From: Allobrachymonas sp.
GTDB taxonomy: Bacteria > Pseudomonadota > Gammaproteobacteria > Burkholderiales > Burkholderiaceae_C
Reading direction: 5' to 3'
Length of the DNA stretch: 55,758 bases
Assembly: GCA_030529505.1 (NCBI GenBank)
Contig: JAUMWT010000010.1
Coordinates: 1 to 55,758, forward strand
Shown: piece after piece, positions 26,694 to 35,065 of the stretch
Position numbering within the stretch: position 1 is the first letter of the stretch
Layout: each line of letters begins with the position of its first letter
Notes under the pieces: model-generated
The model's input: only the letters and a program-made list of their open reading frames with translations
Databases searched by the model: none
What the model was told of the DNA's origin: nothing
Position numbers and translations under genes: made by a program

Positions 26694-27449
26694 TCAGATC
26701 GGCACCACCATGGGGTGCCCGTTGCATTGGTGCAGCGACACCGCTACGTCGTACACCCGTTCAATCAGTTCGGGCGAAAAGCCCGCGCGGTCGGTGATGG
26801 CCTGTACTTTCTTGTCCTTGAGGAACAGGAATTTGTCGCCAAAGCGCATGGCCATGTTCAGATCGTGAATGGTGAGCACGACCGCCAGGTTTTGCGCGCG
26901 CGTGATGCCTTGCACCAGGCGCATGACTTCGATCTGGTTTTTCAGATCCAGATTGCTGATGGGCTCATCCAGCAACAGCACGCTGGGCGACTGCGCCAGG
27001 GCGCGCGCGATGATGACCTTTTGCAGCTGCCCGCCGCTCAGGCTGTTGATGGGGCGCATGGACAGGGCCTGCAAGCCGAGCTGCTGCAGGATCTGTTCGA
27101 CCAGGGCATAGTCCTGCTCGCGCAAAGACCACTGCACATGCGGGCGGCGGCCCATGAGCACGGCTTCGTAAACGCTGAGCAGCGATTCGGGGTGCTTTTG
27201 CGGCACGTAGCCGATGTGGCGGGCGACCTCGCGCTGCGGCATCTCGAACACGGCTTGGCCGTCCACCAGCACGCTGCCTTTGCTGGGCTTCAGGATGCGG
27301 TTGATGCATTTCAGCAGGGTGGATTTGCCCGCGCCGTTGGCGCCGAGCAGGCAGAGGATTTCTCCGGGCTGCACATCGAATGCGATGTCTTGCAGCACGG
27401 CGTGGTTGCCGCGGTAGGCAAAGTCGATGCCGGAAACAGACAGCTTCAT
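26694..27449 (-). CDS. ABC transporter ATP-binding protein (FepC/BtuD-like)
   Basis: 251-residue ATPase. Walker A LLGANGAGKST, Q-loop region YVPQKHPESLLSVYEAVLMGRRPH, signature LSGGQLQKVIIARAL, Walker B VLLLDEPISNLDL and LTIHDLNMA switch are all present. The start ATG at 27449 overlaps the permease stop (ATGA), so the two are translationally coupled. It partners the His-rich permease and the two downstream binding proteins. Confidence 0.93.
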   Translation of the reverse strand: MKLSVSGIDFAYRGNHAVLQDIAFDVQPGEILCLLGANGAGKSTLLKCINRILKPSKGSVLVDGQAVFEMPQREVARHIGYVPQKHPESLLSVYEAVLMGRRPHVQWSLREQDYALVEQILQQLGLQALSMRPINSLSGGQLQKVIIARALAQSPSVLLLDEPISNLDLKNQIEVMRLVQGITRAQNLAVVLTIHDLNMAMRFGDKFLFLKDKKVQAITDRAGFSPELIERVYDVAVSLHQCNGHPMVVPI

Positions 27450-28756
27450 CGGTAGCTCTTCACCAGGGTGTACAGGAACATGGGGGCGCCCAAGCAAGAG
27501 GTGATGACACCCACGGGCAGGCTGCCCGTGCCGATGATGACGCGGCCGATCGTGTCAGACGCCAGCAGCAGCACAGCCCCCAGCACGCACGAAAAAGGCA
27601 CGAGCAGGCGGTGGTCGGCCCCGACCAGGCGGCGCGCCATATGGGGCGCGACCAAACCCACAAAAGCGATCACGCCAAAAAAGGCCGTGGCCAGGGCAGA
27701 CACCAAGGCCGCCGTGACCACACCGGCCATGCGCGTGCGCTTGACGTTCACGCCCAGGCCCTTGGCGGCCTCTTCGCCCGAGATCAGCGCATTCATGTCC
27801 CAGCGTTTGCTGTAAAGGTAGATGCTTGCCAGCAGCACGCCAATGCTCATCAGGCTGATCTCGCGCCAGCTGGCCCGGGCGATGTCGCCAAAGGTCCAGA
27901 ACACCACCATGGCCAACTGCGTGTCGCTGGCCAGAAACTGCAGCAGGATGGTGCCCGAGGTAAAGAGCGAGGAAAGCGCCACGCCCGAGAGCACCACGGC
28001 TTCAACCGACAAACGCTTCAAGCTCGCCAGCACCAGCACCACGGCGGTGGCGCTGATCGCACCGGCAAAGGCAAAGGCCGTCACCAAATACATGTGCGCT
28101 TGCAGCAAAACGATGGATGTGGCCGCGCCAAAAGCCGCGCCCTGGCTGATGCCAATGGTCGAGGGTGAAGCCAGCGGGTTTTTGAGCATGGTTTGAATCG
28201 TCAGGCCAGCCAAGGCCAGGCCCCAGCCACACACCAGCGCGCCCACAACCCGCGGCATGCGAATGCGCCAGATGGCGACTTGGGAGGCATCCTCGCCCTG
28301 GCCCATGAACACATGCAGCAACTCTTTCAATGAGATGGAGTAGGCGCCAAAACGGATGGCAAAGAGCGCAATGGCCGCCATCGCACCCAGCAAAACAAGC
28401 AGCCACAACCAGCGCTGGTGGTTGTGCGCCAGGTATTGCTGCGTGATGCTGCCTGGGGCGCGATGGTTCACGGCATGGGCGTGCCAGGCGTGTTCGGCGG
28501 TTTGCCGGGCGTCAGACAGTGCGGGATCAAGTGCTTGGGCGGCCGCGCTGCCCACGGAATGGGTATGCGCATGGCTGTGCGAGCCAGTGGCCTGCTGTGG
28601 ATGCGCGTGCGGGTGTGAGTGGCTGTAATTGCGCGCAGGCTGGTGCGCTGGTGCGGGGGGCGAAGCGTCCGTTGTCGGGCACGGCTTGGACGGATGGAGC
28701 GATCCGCGCCCTTGCGCTTCTTGCACTGGCTTTTCTGATGAATGGTCTGCTGGCAT
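27446..28756 (-). CDS. FecCD-type ABC permease with a long His-rich N-terminal extension
   Basis: 436-residue permease. The last about 320 residues are a normal BtuC/FecCD domain (IWRIRMPRVVGALVCGWGLALAGLTIQTMLKNPLASPSTIGISQGAAFG; FFGVIAFVGLVAPHMARRLVGADHR). The first about 110 residues are an extra hydrophilic domain rich in Pro, Ala and His, with clusters such as HSHPHAHPQQ and SHSHAHTHS and further His up to the first membrane helix. His-rich cytosolic arms occur in Ni, Co and Zn transporters and bind metal, so the cargo may be such a metal or its chelate (inference). AAGGAG precedes the ATG at 28756. It is the first gene of the six-gene minus-strand operon; a likely promoter lies at 28804-28833. 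Confidence 0.92.
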   Translation of the reverse strand: MPADHSSEKPVQEAQGRGSLHPSKPCPTTDASPPAPAHQPARNYSHSHPHAHPQQATGSHSHAHTHSVGSAAAQALDPALSDARQTAEHAWHAHAVNHRAPGSITQQYLAHNHQRWLWLLVLLGAMAAIALFAIRFGAYSISLKELLHVFMGQGEDASQVAIWRIRMPRVVGALVCGWGLALAGLTIQTMLKNPLASPSTIGISQGAAFGAATSIVLLQAHMYLVTAFAFAGAISATAVVLVLASLKRLSVEAVVLSGVALSSLFTSGTILLQFLASDTQLAMVVFWTFGDIARASWREISLMSIGVLLASIYLYSKRWDMNALISGEEAAKGLGVNVKRTRMAGVVTAALVSALATAFFGVIAFVGLVAPHMARRLVGADHRLLVPFSCVLGAVLLLASDTIGRVIIGTGSLPVGVITSCLGAPMFLYTLVKSYR

Positions 28757-28803
28757 GGCGGAAAACTCCTTGCCAATCAAGCCATCAGGCAAGATTGATA
28801 GCA

Positions 28804-28833
28804 AATATAAAAGTCATCTTAATTATGTCACAA
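28804..28833 (-). promoter_or_regulatory. probable promoter of the minus-strand uptake operon
   Basis: On the minus strand TTGTGA (28828-28833) and TATATT (28804-28809) are 18 bp apart in a very AT-rich patch, about 48 bp ahead of the permease start. Adjacent is a near-palindrome CTTGTATATAAG (28834-28845) that could be an operator. No known metal-regulator box was recognised with confidence. Confidence 0.5.
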
Positions 28834-28866
28834 CTTGTATATAAGCTTTAAGGTTTATGCGGCTAA

Positions 28867-29045
28867 GAGCCTGTTCAAGATCTCGGCGTGAGTGGGCAAA
28901 AAGCGGTGTGGGATGGGATGCAAGGCGCAAAACGCGGCGCAATAGTGCGTGCTATCGGCTGCGTGCGGTTGGCAGGTTTTGCAACACCGCAGGCCGCCCC
29001 CCAATCCGCTTGATGGCTCGCCGTGCAGAAATTTTGAACAGGCTC
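28867..29045 (-). mobile_element. MITE-like element, short type, divergent copy
   Basis: Ends GAGCCTGTTCAAGATCTC and AAATTTTGAACAGGCTC; flanked by TAA at 28864-28866 and TAA at 29046-29048. The interior matches the reverse complement of the 29049 copy more loosely (GGGATGCAAGGCGCAAA, GTGCGTGCTAT, CCGCAGGCCGCCC), so it is an older or divergent member in opposite orientation. It sits just upstream of the uptake-operon promoter. Confidence 0.8.
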
Positions 29046-29048
29046 TAA

Positions 29049-29210
29049 GAACCTGTTCCCGATCTCCTCACGGGCGCTTGAATGATGGAAGCGGGCGGTC
29101 TGCTGCGTTGCAAATCTCGTCCATAGCACGGGCTATGCCCTTCGATTTGCGCCTTGCATTCCATCCCGCACCATATCCAATCGCCTCGCGTTGAGATCGT
29201 GAACAGGTTC
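29049..29210 (+). mobile_element. MITE-like element, short type (162 bp)
   Basis: Ends GAACCTGTTCCCGATCTC and GAGATCGTGAACAGGTTC; flanked by TAA at 29046-29048 (shared with the preceding element) and TAA at 29211-29213. The interior contains a nested hairpin: GCAAATC ... CATAGC ... GCTATG ... GATTTGC. Very similar to 36450-36610 and to 1751-1925. Non-coding. Confidence 0.85.
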
Positions 29211-29213
29211 TAA

Positions 29214-29552
29214 GCAGCGCTTCCAACGTCCAAAACGTAGGCTGAGCATGCGACGCGGGTGGCAACAAAATGGATTGGAGTTTTCGCGCTGATTGGGTTG
29301 CTGCAACGGTGGGCGGCAAGAGAATTTTTTCTTGCGCAAGATGTTGATGCCTCAATCGCAAAAGGCTTTTCAGGAGCGAGCGCACTGTCTAGCAGGCAGC
29401 CTTGCCAAACCTGAAAAAGGCACAATGCGTTTTCGCATGGTCTGCGTGTTTGGGTGCTGCCAAAGTAAGGGTTCGTCGGTCTATTGGATTGGCCTTTGCT
29501 TGCTTGGCAGTTGCCGCATCCGCGCTTGTTTTCATCTTTCTTGTTTTCTGCT
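29214..29552. other. upstream region of the MFS gene
   Basis: About 340 bp with no supportable gene. It probably contains the promoter of the MFS transporter. Confidence 0.35.
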
Positions 29553-30746
29553 TTGTCTGCTGAACCGACCGATTCTCGCCAGGCGCATGCGCCCAGCCTG
29601 ATGCTGTTGCTCACCGTGATGCTGATCGGTGCGCTGGCCTTTGTGCAGGTGTATTCGGTGCAGGCCATCTTGCCGCTGCTGCTGCGCGATTTGCGGGCCA
29701 CGGTGGTGCAGGGCGGCTACATGGTGGGGGCCACGGTGCTTGCGGTGGCGCTGGTGTCGCCTTTCATGGGCATGTGCTCAGACGCAGTGGGCCGCAAGCG
29801 TTTGATCGTGGCCTCGGTTTTTTTTCTCGGCTTGGCAACGGCGGCCCTGAGTTTGGCGGGCAGTGTGCGGCAACTGGTGCTGCTGCGTTTTTTGCAGGGG
29901 CTGGCGGTGCCGGGCATCAGCGTGGTGCTGATTGCCTATCTGGGCGAAGAGTTTCAAGGCCGCAGCATGACGCGCGCCATGTCTTTCTACGTGGCCGGCA
30001 CGGTGCTGGGCGGCTTTCTGGGCCGCTTCATGATGGGGCATTTGAGCGTTGGCTTGCCTTGGCGGCAGGCCTTTTTGCTGCTGGCCTTACCCAATCTGCT
30101 GGGGGCCTTGTGGGTGGCCTGGGTGCTGCCCGCATCGCGCCGCTTTGTGCCCAACCCCAACTTCCAATCGGGCTTGCAGATGCTGGCCCAGCACCTGCGC
30201 AACCCGGCAGTGCGCGCGGCGTGTGCGCTGGGCCTGTGCGTGCTGTTTTCACTGGTGGGCTGCTTCACCTTCGTGAACTTGCACCTGGCGGCAGCGCCCT
30301 ACCGCCTGAGCACAGCGCAGTTGGGCAATGTGTTTGCCGTGTATCTGCTGGGGGTGCTGATCACGCCACTGGCGGGCAAGTTGCTGGGGCGGCTGGGGTT
30401 TCGCGCCACCATGCTGCTGGCGTTGTGTGTGTCGCTGTGCGGCTTGTTGCTGACGTTGCTGCCCAGCGTGCCTGCGGTGATTGGTGCGCTGGCGATCATG
30501 TCCAGCGGGGTGTTCGTCACCCAGTCGGCCACGATCAGCTTCGTCGCGCATGCGGTGTCGCAGGGGCGGTCGCTCGCCAGCGGCCTGTATTACATGGCCT
30601 ATTACAGCGGCGGATTCATCGGTGCCTGGCTGTGCGGCCTGGCCTATGCGCGCGGCCAGTGGCCTGCCACGGTGTGGGTGCTGGCTGCTGCCCAATTGCT
30701 GGGGCTGGCGATTGCGGTGTGGTGGATACCGCGCAGGGTGGATTGA
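29553..30746 (+). CDS. MFS transporter, YnfM/AraJ-like
   Basis: Twelve-helix major facilitator protein, probably a proton-driven exporter of small molecules at the inner membrane. The MFS motif between helices 2 and 3 is present as GMCSDAVGRKRLI, with RFLQGLAVPGISVVLIAYLGEEF in helix 4 and a second-half GKLLGRLGFRATML repeat. Most like the YnfM/Bcr-type drug-resistance group; substrate unknown. The start is uncertain: I used TTG at 29553 (MSAEPTDSR... before helix 1); ATG at 29601 and TTG at 29484 are alternatives, and none has a strong ribosome site. It stands alone between the MITE pair and purH. Confidence 0.85.
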   Translation: MSAEPTDSRQAHAPSLMLLLTVMLIGALAFVQVYSVQAILPLLLRDLRATVVQGGYMVGATVLAVALVSPFMGMCSDAVGRKRLIVASVFFLGLATAALSLAGSVRQLVLLRFLQGLAVPGISVVLIAYLGEEFQGRSMTRAMSFYVAGTVLGGFLGRFMMGHLSVGLPWRQAFLLLALPNLLGALWVAWVLPASRRFVPNPNFQSGLQMLAQHLRNPAVRAACALGLCVLFSLVGCFTFVNLHLAAAPYRLSTAQLGNVFAVYLLGVLITPLAGKLLGRLGFRATMLLALCVSLCGLLLTLLPSVPAVIGALAIMSSGVFVTQSATISFVAHAVSQGRSLASGLYYMAYYSGGFIGAWLCGLAYARGQWPATVWVLAAAQLLGLAIAVWWIPRRVD

Positions 30747-30886
30747 TGGCGACAGGTCTGTAAGCGTGGTAACTAAGTACGCCCTCACGAATCGCCTGCA
30801 TGCAGTGGGTGTTCGCGGCCGAGAGCGTAGCAGGCAAGCGGGAGGAAGTGGGCGAAACCCATCGGCGCGTGTCGGAGTGGGCAAAT

Positions 30887-30917
30887 AAAAACGGACTGGA
30901 ATGCCAGTCCGTTTTTT
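30887..30917. terminator. bidirectional terminator between the MFS gene and purH
   Basis: Stem ACGGACTGG / CCAGTCCGT with loop AATG, A-rich on the left and six T on the right. It serves the MFS gene (plus) and purH (minus), which converge here. Confidence 0.9.
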
Positions 30918-30994
30918 GCGCCTCAGCTCGCAAACAGCGCAGCTCTGATTGGGCGGCTGTGGCATCAGGCCATCGGCGAGGCATCCATGCCGCA

Positions 30995-32584
30995 TCAGTG
31001 TCTGAAGTGGCGCACGCCGCTGAAGACCATGACCACGCCGCGCTCGTTGGCCGCGTCGATCACCTCCTGGTCGCGCATGCTGCCACCGGGTTGGATGACG
31101 CAAGTCGCGCCGTGATCGATGACCACATCCAGCCCATCGCGGAAAGGGAAGAAGGCGTCGCTGGCCACCGCCGTGCCTTGCAGGCTGAGCTTGGCGTGCT
31201 CGGCCTTGATGCTGGCGATGCGCGCCGAATCCAGGCGGCTCATCTGGCCCGCGCCCACGCCGCGCGTTTGTCCGTCTTTGCAGAAGACGATGGCATTGCT
31301 CTTGACGAACTTGGCCACTTTCCACGCGAACAGCAGGTCTTGCAGCTGCTCGGGCGTGGGTTGCTTGTGTGTCACGACCTTCAGATCGGCCAGCGCCAGC
31401 GCGTGGTTGTCGGCCGTTTGCAGCAGCAGGCCCGAGCCCACGCGCTTGTATTCCAGCCGGTTGGCGCAGGCCGGCGCGTCCTCGGGCAGCGCAATCTGCA
31501 GCAGGCGCACATTGGTTTTGGGCTTGAAGATTTCCAGCGCTTCGGGCGTGAAGGCGGGCGCCATCAGCACCTCGACGAACTGCCGGGCGATCTGCTCGGC
31601 GGCAGCGCCGTCCAGCGGGCGATTGAGCGCGATGATGCCGCCAAAGGCACTGGTCGGGTCGGTCTGGAAGGCCTTGGCGTAGGCCTCGGCCGCATCTTGG
31701 CCCACGGCCACGCCGCAGGGGTTGGCGTGCTTGACGATGACGCAGGCCGGCGCATCGAATTGCTTCACGCATTCCCAGGCGGCGTCGGCATCGGCGATGT
31801 TGTTGTAGCTCAGTTCCTTGCCCTGCAACTGCTGGCCGGTGACGATGCTGCTGGGCACGGGCTGCGGGTCGCGGTACAGCGCGGCTTGCTGGTGGGCGTT
31901 TTCGCCGTAGCGCAGGTCTTGCACCTTGATGAAGCAGCCATTGCTTTGTGCCGGAAACAGTGCGCGCGCAGGTGTGCCATTGATTTGCTTTTCGTCAAAG
32001 GTGATGGACGAGAGGTAGTCGCTGATCGCGGCGTCGTACTGGGCCACGCGGTTGAAGGCCGCGACCGACAGCGCGAATTTCGTCGCCAGGCTCACGCGGC
32101 CTTGGGCCTTGAGTTCGCTCACCACTTGCGCGTATTGGCTGGCATCGGTCAGCACGGCCACGTCTTTCCAGTTCTTGGCGCCCGATCGCACCATGGCCGG
32201 GCCGCCGATGTCGATGTTTTCGATCGCATCGGCCAGCGTGCAGCCGGGTTTGGCCACGGTGGCTTCGAACGGGTAGAGGTTCACGCACAGGATGTTGATG
32301 GTGGGGATGGCGTGTTCGGTCAGCGCGGCCATGTGCGCAGGCAGGTCGCGCCGCGCCAGCAGGCCGCCGTGGATGCGCGGGTGCAGGGTCTTGACGCGGC
32401 CATCGAGCATTTCAGGAAAGCCGGTGTGATCGGCCACCTCGGTCACGGGCAGGCCGCTGTCGGCCAGCAGCTTGGCTGTGCCGCCGGTGGAGAGCAGCTT
32501 CACGCCCAGAGCGTGCAAGTCTTTGGCCAGATTGACGATGCCGGTTTTGTCGGAAACGGAAAGCAGGGCGGTCAGCTGGGTCAT
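30995..32584 (-). CDS. purH: bifunctional AICAR formyltransferase / IMP cyclohydrolase
   Basis: 529-residue enzyme of the last two steps of de novo purine synthesis. The N-terminal MGS-like cyclohydrolase domain has [46 protein letters not shown] and NLYPFE. The C-terminal transformylase has [63 protein letters not shown] and [24 protein letters not shown] at 32584 is the usual start (an ATG 9 bp upstream is possible). It follows fis and dusB in the common betaproteobacterial order. Confidence 0.97.
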   Translation of the reverse strand: MTQLTALLSVSDKTGIVNLAKDLHALGVKLLSTGGTAKLLADSGLPVTEVADHTGFPEMLDGRVKTLHPRIHGGLLARRDLPAHMAALTEHAIPTINILCVNLYPFEATVAKPGCTLADAIENIDIGGPAMVRSGAKNWKDVAVLTDASQYAQVVSELKAQGRVSLATKFALSVAAFNRVAQYDAAISDYLSSITFDEKQINGTPARALFPAQSNGCFIKVQDLRYGENAHQQAALYRDPQPVPSSIVTGQQLQGKELSYNNIADADAAWECVKQFDAPACVIVKHANPCGVAVGQDAAEAYAKAFQTDPTSAFGGIIALNRPLDGAAAEQIARQFVEVLMAPAFTPEALEIFKPKTNVRLLQIALPEDAPACANRLEYKRVGSGLLLQTADNHALALADLKVVTHKQPTPEQLQDLLFAWKVAKFVKSNAIVFCKDGQTRGVGAGQMSRLDSARIASIKAEHAKLSLQGTAVASDAFFPFRDGLDVVIDHGATCVIQPGGSMRDQEVIDAANERGVVMVFSGVRHFRH

Positions 32585-32666
32585 GAGGGGCAATCCTTGA
32601 AGGTGGGGAAATCAAAGCAGAACGATGAAGTGAATCGGGTTGGTGTGCGCAGCGCGTTAGCCGCGA

Positions 32667-32921
32667 TCAGCGACTGGCACGACCGGGTGCGAGCAAGCCA
32701 TGTTGCAGCAAAAGCTTGCGCAGCGTGTTGCGGTTGATGCCCAGCCACTGCGCGGCTTTGCTCTGGTTGCCGCGGGTGTGCTGCATCACCAGCTCGAGCA
32801 AGGGCTTTTCGATCACGCGCAGCACCATGTCGTACATGCCCGAAGGCTCTTGGCCCTGCAAATCGTCCAGATAGGTTTGCAGGCTGTGGCGGACGCAGGC
32901 CTGGAGTTGTTCGTGAGCCAT
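32667..32921 (-). CDS. fis: Fis family DNA-binding protein
   Basis: 84-residue nucleoid-associated regulator. The C-terminal helix-turn-helix is clear (NQSKAAQWLGINRNTLRKLLLQHGL), as is the helical dimer core (YDMVLRVIEKPLLELVMQHTRGN). It lies between dusB and purH, a location seen in many beta- and gammaproteobacteria (dusB-fis). Probably co-transcribed from upstream of dusB. Confidence 0.94.
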   Translation of the reverse strand: MAHEQLQACVRHSLQTYLDDLQGQEPSGMYDMVLRVIEKPLLELVMQHTRGNQSKAAQWLGINRNTLRKLLLQHGLLAPGRASR

Positions 32922-33041
32922 GAGAGAAGTCTTTCGTTCCTGAAGTTCGTGAATAGGGTGAATCCAAAAAAGAAAAGCGGGTTTGGGGGCGATGGGGCGG
33001 GGTGCTGGGCGCTTGCTTGGCCCAACATCAGCGGCCCGGCA

Positions 33042-34100
33042 TCAAGCCGCCATTAACCAGGCCCGATGATCGGGGCAGAAGCTCTGCGGCGGTTCGGGCA
33101 GGCGGGGCTGCGCGTCTTGCAGGCGGGCAAAAAAATCGTCCACCGCCTGCATTTGCGCGGCGGCCGCTTCCATGCCGTTGATTTGCGCGCGCAGGGCGCT
33201 GCCACCGGGCAGGCTGGCGGCGTACCAGCCGATGTGCTTGCGCGCGCTGCGCACGCCGGTGTACTCGCCATACAGGGCGTAATGGTCTTGCAAATGGGCG
33301 CGCAGGGCCGTGCGCACTTCGGCCACCGTGGGCGGCGGCAAAAAGCCGCCGGTTTGCAGGTGGTGGGCGATTTCGCGAAACAGCCAGGGCCGCCCCATCG
33401 CGGCGCGCCCCACCATCAGCGCATCGGCCCCCGTGTGGGCCAGCACCCAGGCGGCTTTTTGCGGGCTGTCGATGTCGCCATTGGCCACCACGGGAATCTT
33501 CACCGCAGCCTTGACGGCGGCGATGGTGGCGTACTCGGCTTGCGCCTTGTAGCCTTGCTCGCGCGTGCGGCCATGCACCGTGAGCATGACGATGCCCGCC
33601 TGCTCGGCCTTTTGCGCCAGTTGCACGGCGTTGCGGCTGTGCGCGGCCCAGCCTGTGCGCATCTTGAGCGTGACGGGCACGCCTTGCGGCGCGCAGGCGG
33701 CCACCACCGCTTCGATGATCTGCAGGGCCAGCGCCTCGTTTTGCATCAGGGCCGAGCCGGCCCATTTCTTGCACACTTTTTTGGCCGGGCAGCCCATATT
33801 GATGTCGATGATCTGTGCGCCGCGGTCGATGTTGTAGCGCGCGGCTTCGGCCATTTCGGCGGGATCCACGCCTGCAATCTGCACGGCGATGGGGCCGGGC
33901 TCGCCCGTGTGGTCGGTGCGGCGCGAGGTTTTGAGGCTGTCCCACAAATCGCGGCGCGAAGTCACCATTTCGCTCACGGCATAGCCTGCGCCGAACTGGC
34001 GGCACAGTTGCCGAAACGGCCGATCCGTCACCCCGGCCATGGGGGCGACGAAGAGCCTGTTTTCAAGAGGAATGGGGCCAATCTGCATGGGTGGGCGCAA
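33042..34100 (-). CDS. dusB: tRNA-dihydrouridine synthase B
   Basis: 352-residue FMN enzyme reducing uridine to dihydrouridine in tRNA. Motifs: LFVAPMAGVTDRPFRQLCRQFGAG, QIAGVDPAEMAEAA, INMGCPAKKVCKKWAGSALM with the catalytic Cys, TLKMRTGW, VHGRTREQGY and VVANGDIDSP, GADALMVGRAAMGRPWLF. Starts MRPPMQIG at 34100, or MQIG at 34088. It diverges from dksA; fis follows after a 120-bp gap. Confidence 0.95.
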   Translation of the reverse strand: MRPPMQIGPIPLENRLFVAPMAGVTDRPFRQLCRQFGAGYAVSEMVTSRRDLWDSLKTSRRTDHTGEPGPIAVQIAGVDPAEMAEAARYNIDRGAQIIDINMGCPAKKVCKKWAGSALMQNEALALQIIEAVVAACAPQGVPVTLKMRTGWAAHSRNAVQLAQKAEQAGIVMLTVHGRTREQGYKAQAEYATIAAVKAAVKIPVVANGDIDSPQKAAWVLAHTGADALMVGRAAMGRPWLFREIAHHLQTGGFLPPPTVAEVRTALRAHLQDHYALYGEYTGVRSARKHIGWYAASLPGGSALRAQINGMEAAAAQMQAVDDFFARLQDAQPRLPEPPQSFCPDHRAWLMAA

Positions 34101-34237
34101 GGCAAAAAGGGCGCTATTGTACTTGCCTAAATTTTAAACAAACGGGCGATGCAAACCCATTCGGGCCGGCGGGCAAAGAGGCCATTGGCCGCGGATGCAA
34201 AGGGGCCTTTACCCGTCCAATTTGCTCGCCCAAACAC

Positions 34238-34266
34238 TTGCCTGCAAAGGGCAGGTACAGCACAAT
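34238..34266 (+). promoter_or_regulatory. candidate promoter of the dksA-type gene
   Basis: TTGCCT (34238-34243) and CACAAT (34261-34266) with 17-bp spacing, about 57 bp ahead of the ATG. Reasonable sigma-70 match; no experimental support. Confidence 0.4.
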
Positions 34267-34322
34267 GGGGCTAGTGACGTTTTGTTTCATCACCAATGCC
34301 GCTATGGCCGGAGGACTGATCC

Positions 34323-34718
34323 ATGCCCACCCGTTTGAATGCGACCCAATTGGCCGAATTGCAAGCCGTGCTGCTGCAGCGCAAAGCCGATATCGAGCAG
34401 CGCCTGCAAGAGGTGCACGAAGGCAAAACGCGTGCCGAACACGCCCGCGCCGTGCTCTTGCAAGACGGTGACGACGCGCCCCAGCGCAGCTCGGATCGCG
34501 AGGTGGACATGGCCCTGAGCGACTTGGGCGCGTTCGACTTGGGTCGCATCCAGGTGGCGCTGGATCGCATGGCTGTGGGCACCTATGGCTTGTGCGACGA
34601 ATGCGGCGAAGACATCGGCTTTGCCCGCCTGCAACTGGAGCCGCAAACCTCGCATTGCGTGAACTGCAAATCCCGCTGGGAAAAAGAAACGGGCAAGGCG
34701 ACCTTTCATCGCATGTAA
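34323..34718 (+). CDS. dksA: DksA/TraR family zinc-finger transcription factor
   Basis: 131-residue protein of the DksA/TraR family, which binds RNA polymerase in its secondary channel and works with ppGpp. It has a predicted N-terminal coiled coil (about residues 7-75) with an Asp-containing tip (QDGDDAP) and a C4 zinc finger (Cys91, Cys94, Cys112, Cys115: CDEC and CVNC), ending in a short helix. It is slightly shorter than E. coli DksA (151) and may be one of several paralogues in the genome. The stop codon TAA (34716-34718) is at the same time the left 3-bp duplication of a MITE-like element. Confidence 0.88.
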   Translation: MPTRLNATQLAELQAVLLQRKADIEQRLQEVHEGKTRAEHARAVLLQDGDDAPQRSSDREVDMALSDLGAFDLGRIQVALDRMAVGTYGLCDECGEDIGFARLQLEPQTSHCVNCKSRWEKETGKATFHRM

Positions 34719-35065
34719 GAGCCTGTTCAAAATCTCAAGGCAAGGCGCTTGGATCTCGCAAGGCTTGAATCAGGACGCAGAAGGCGCAGAGTTTTCGCCA
34801 AAGCCGCAGAAGTTTTCAAAGCTGTTTTCACCGCAGAGACACAGAGGGCGCAGAGCTCTTTTGATGTCTCTGTGTGACGTGAGCGCATCGCAGTATGGCA
34901 AACGAATGAGGCACGAAAGCAGCCGTTCTTGGCGCACCAACTTCTGTGCCCTCTGCGTGACTTCTGCGCCCCCTTTGCGGTTTCCGCGTCCACCCAGCCG
35001 TTCGATTGGCCTCAGACCGCCCGCTTCCATTTTCAAGCGCCCGAGAGGAGATCGTGAACAGGCGC
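34719..35065 (-). mobile_element. MITE-like element, long type (347 bp), inserted at the dksA stop codon
   Basis: Ends GAGCCTGTTCAAAATCTC and GAGATCGTGAACAGGCGC; flanked by TAA at 34716-34718 and TAA at 35066-35068. The core has GACGCAGAAGGCGCAGAG and CACCGCAGAGACACAGAG blocks, a repeat type I recognise as widespread in unrelated environmental bacteria. It aligns with the reverse complement of 19124-19497. Small frames inside it (LCALCVSAVKTA-like) are repeat translations, not genes. Confidence 0.85.

Noticed and set aside
19121-29213. composite transposon carrying the metal island
   Set aside because: The outer duplications differ (TGA on the left, TAA on the right), each element has its own matching flanks, and there is no transposase, so the elements inserted independently.
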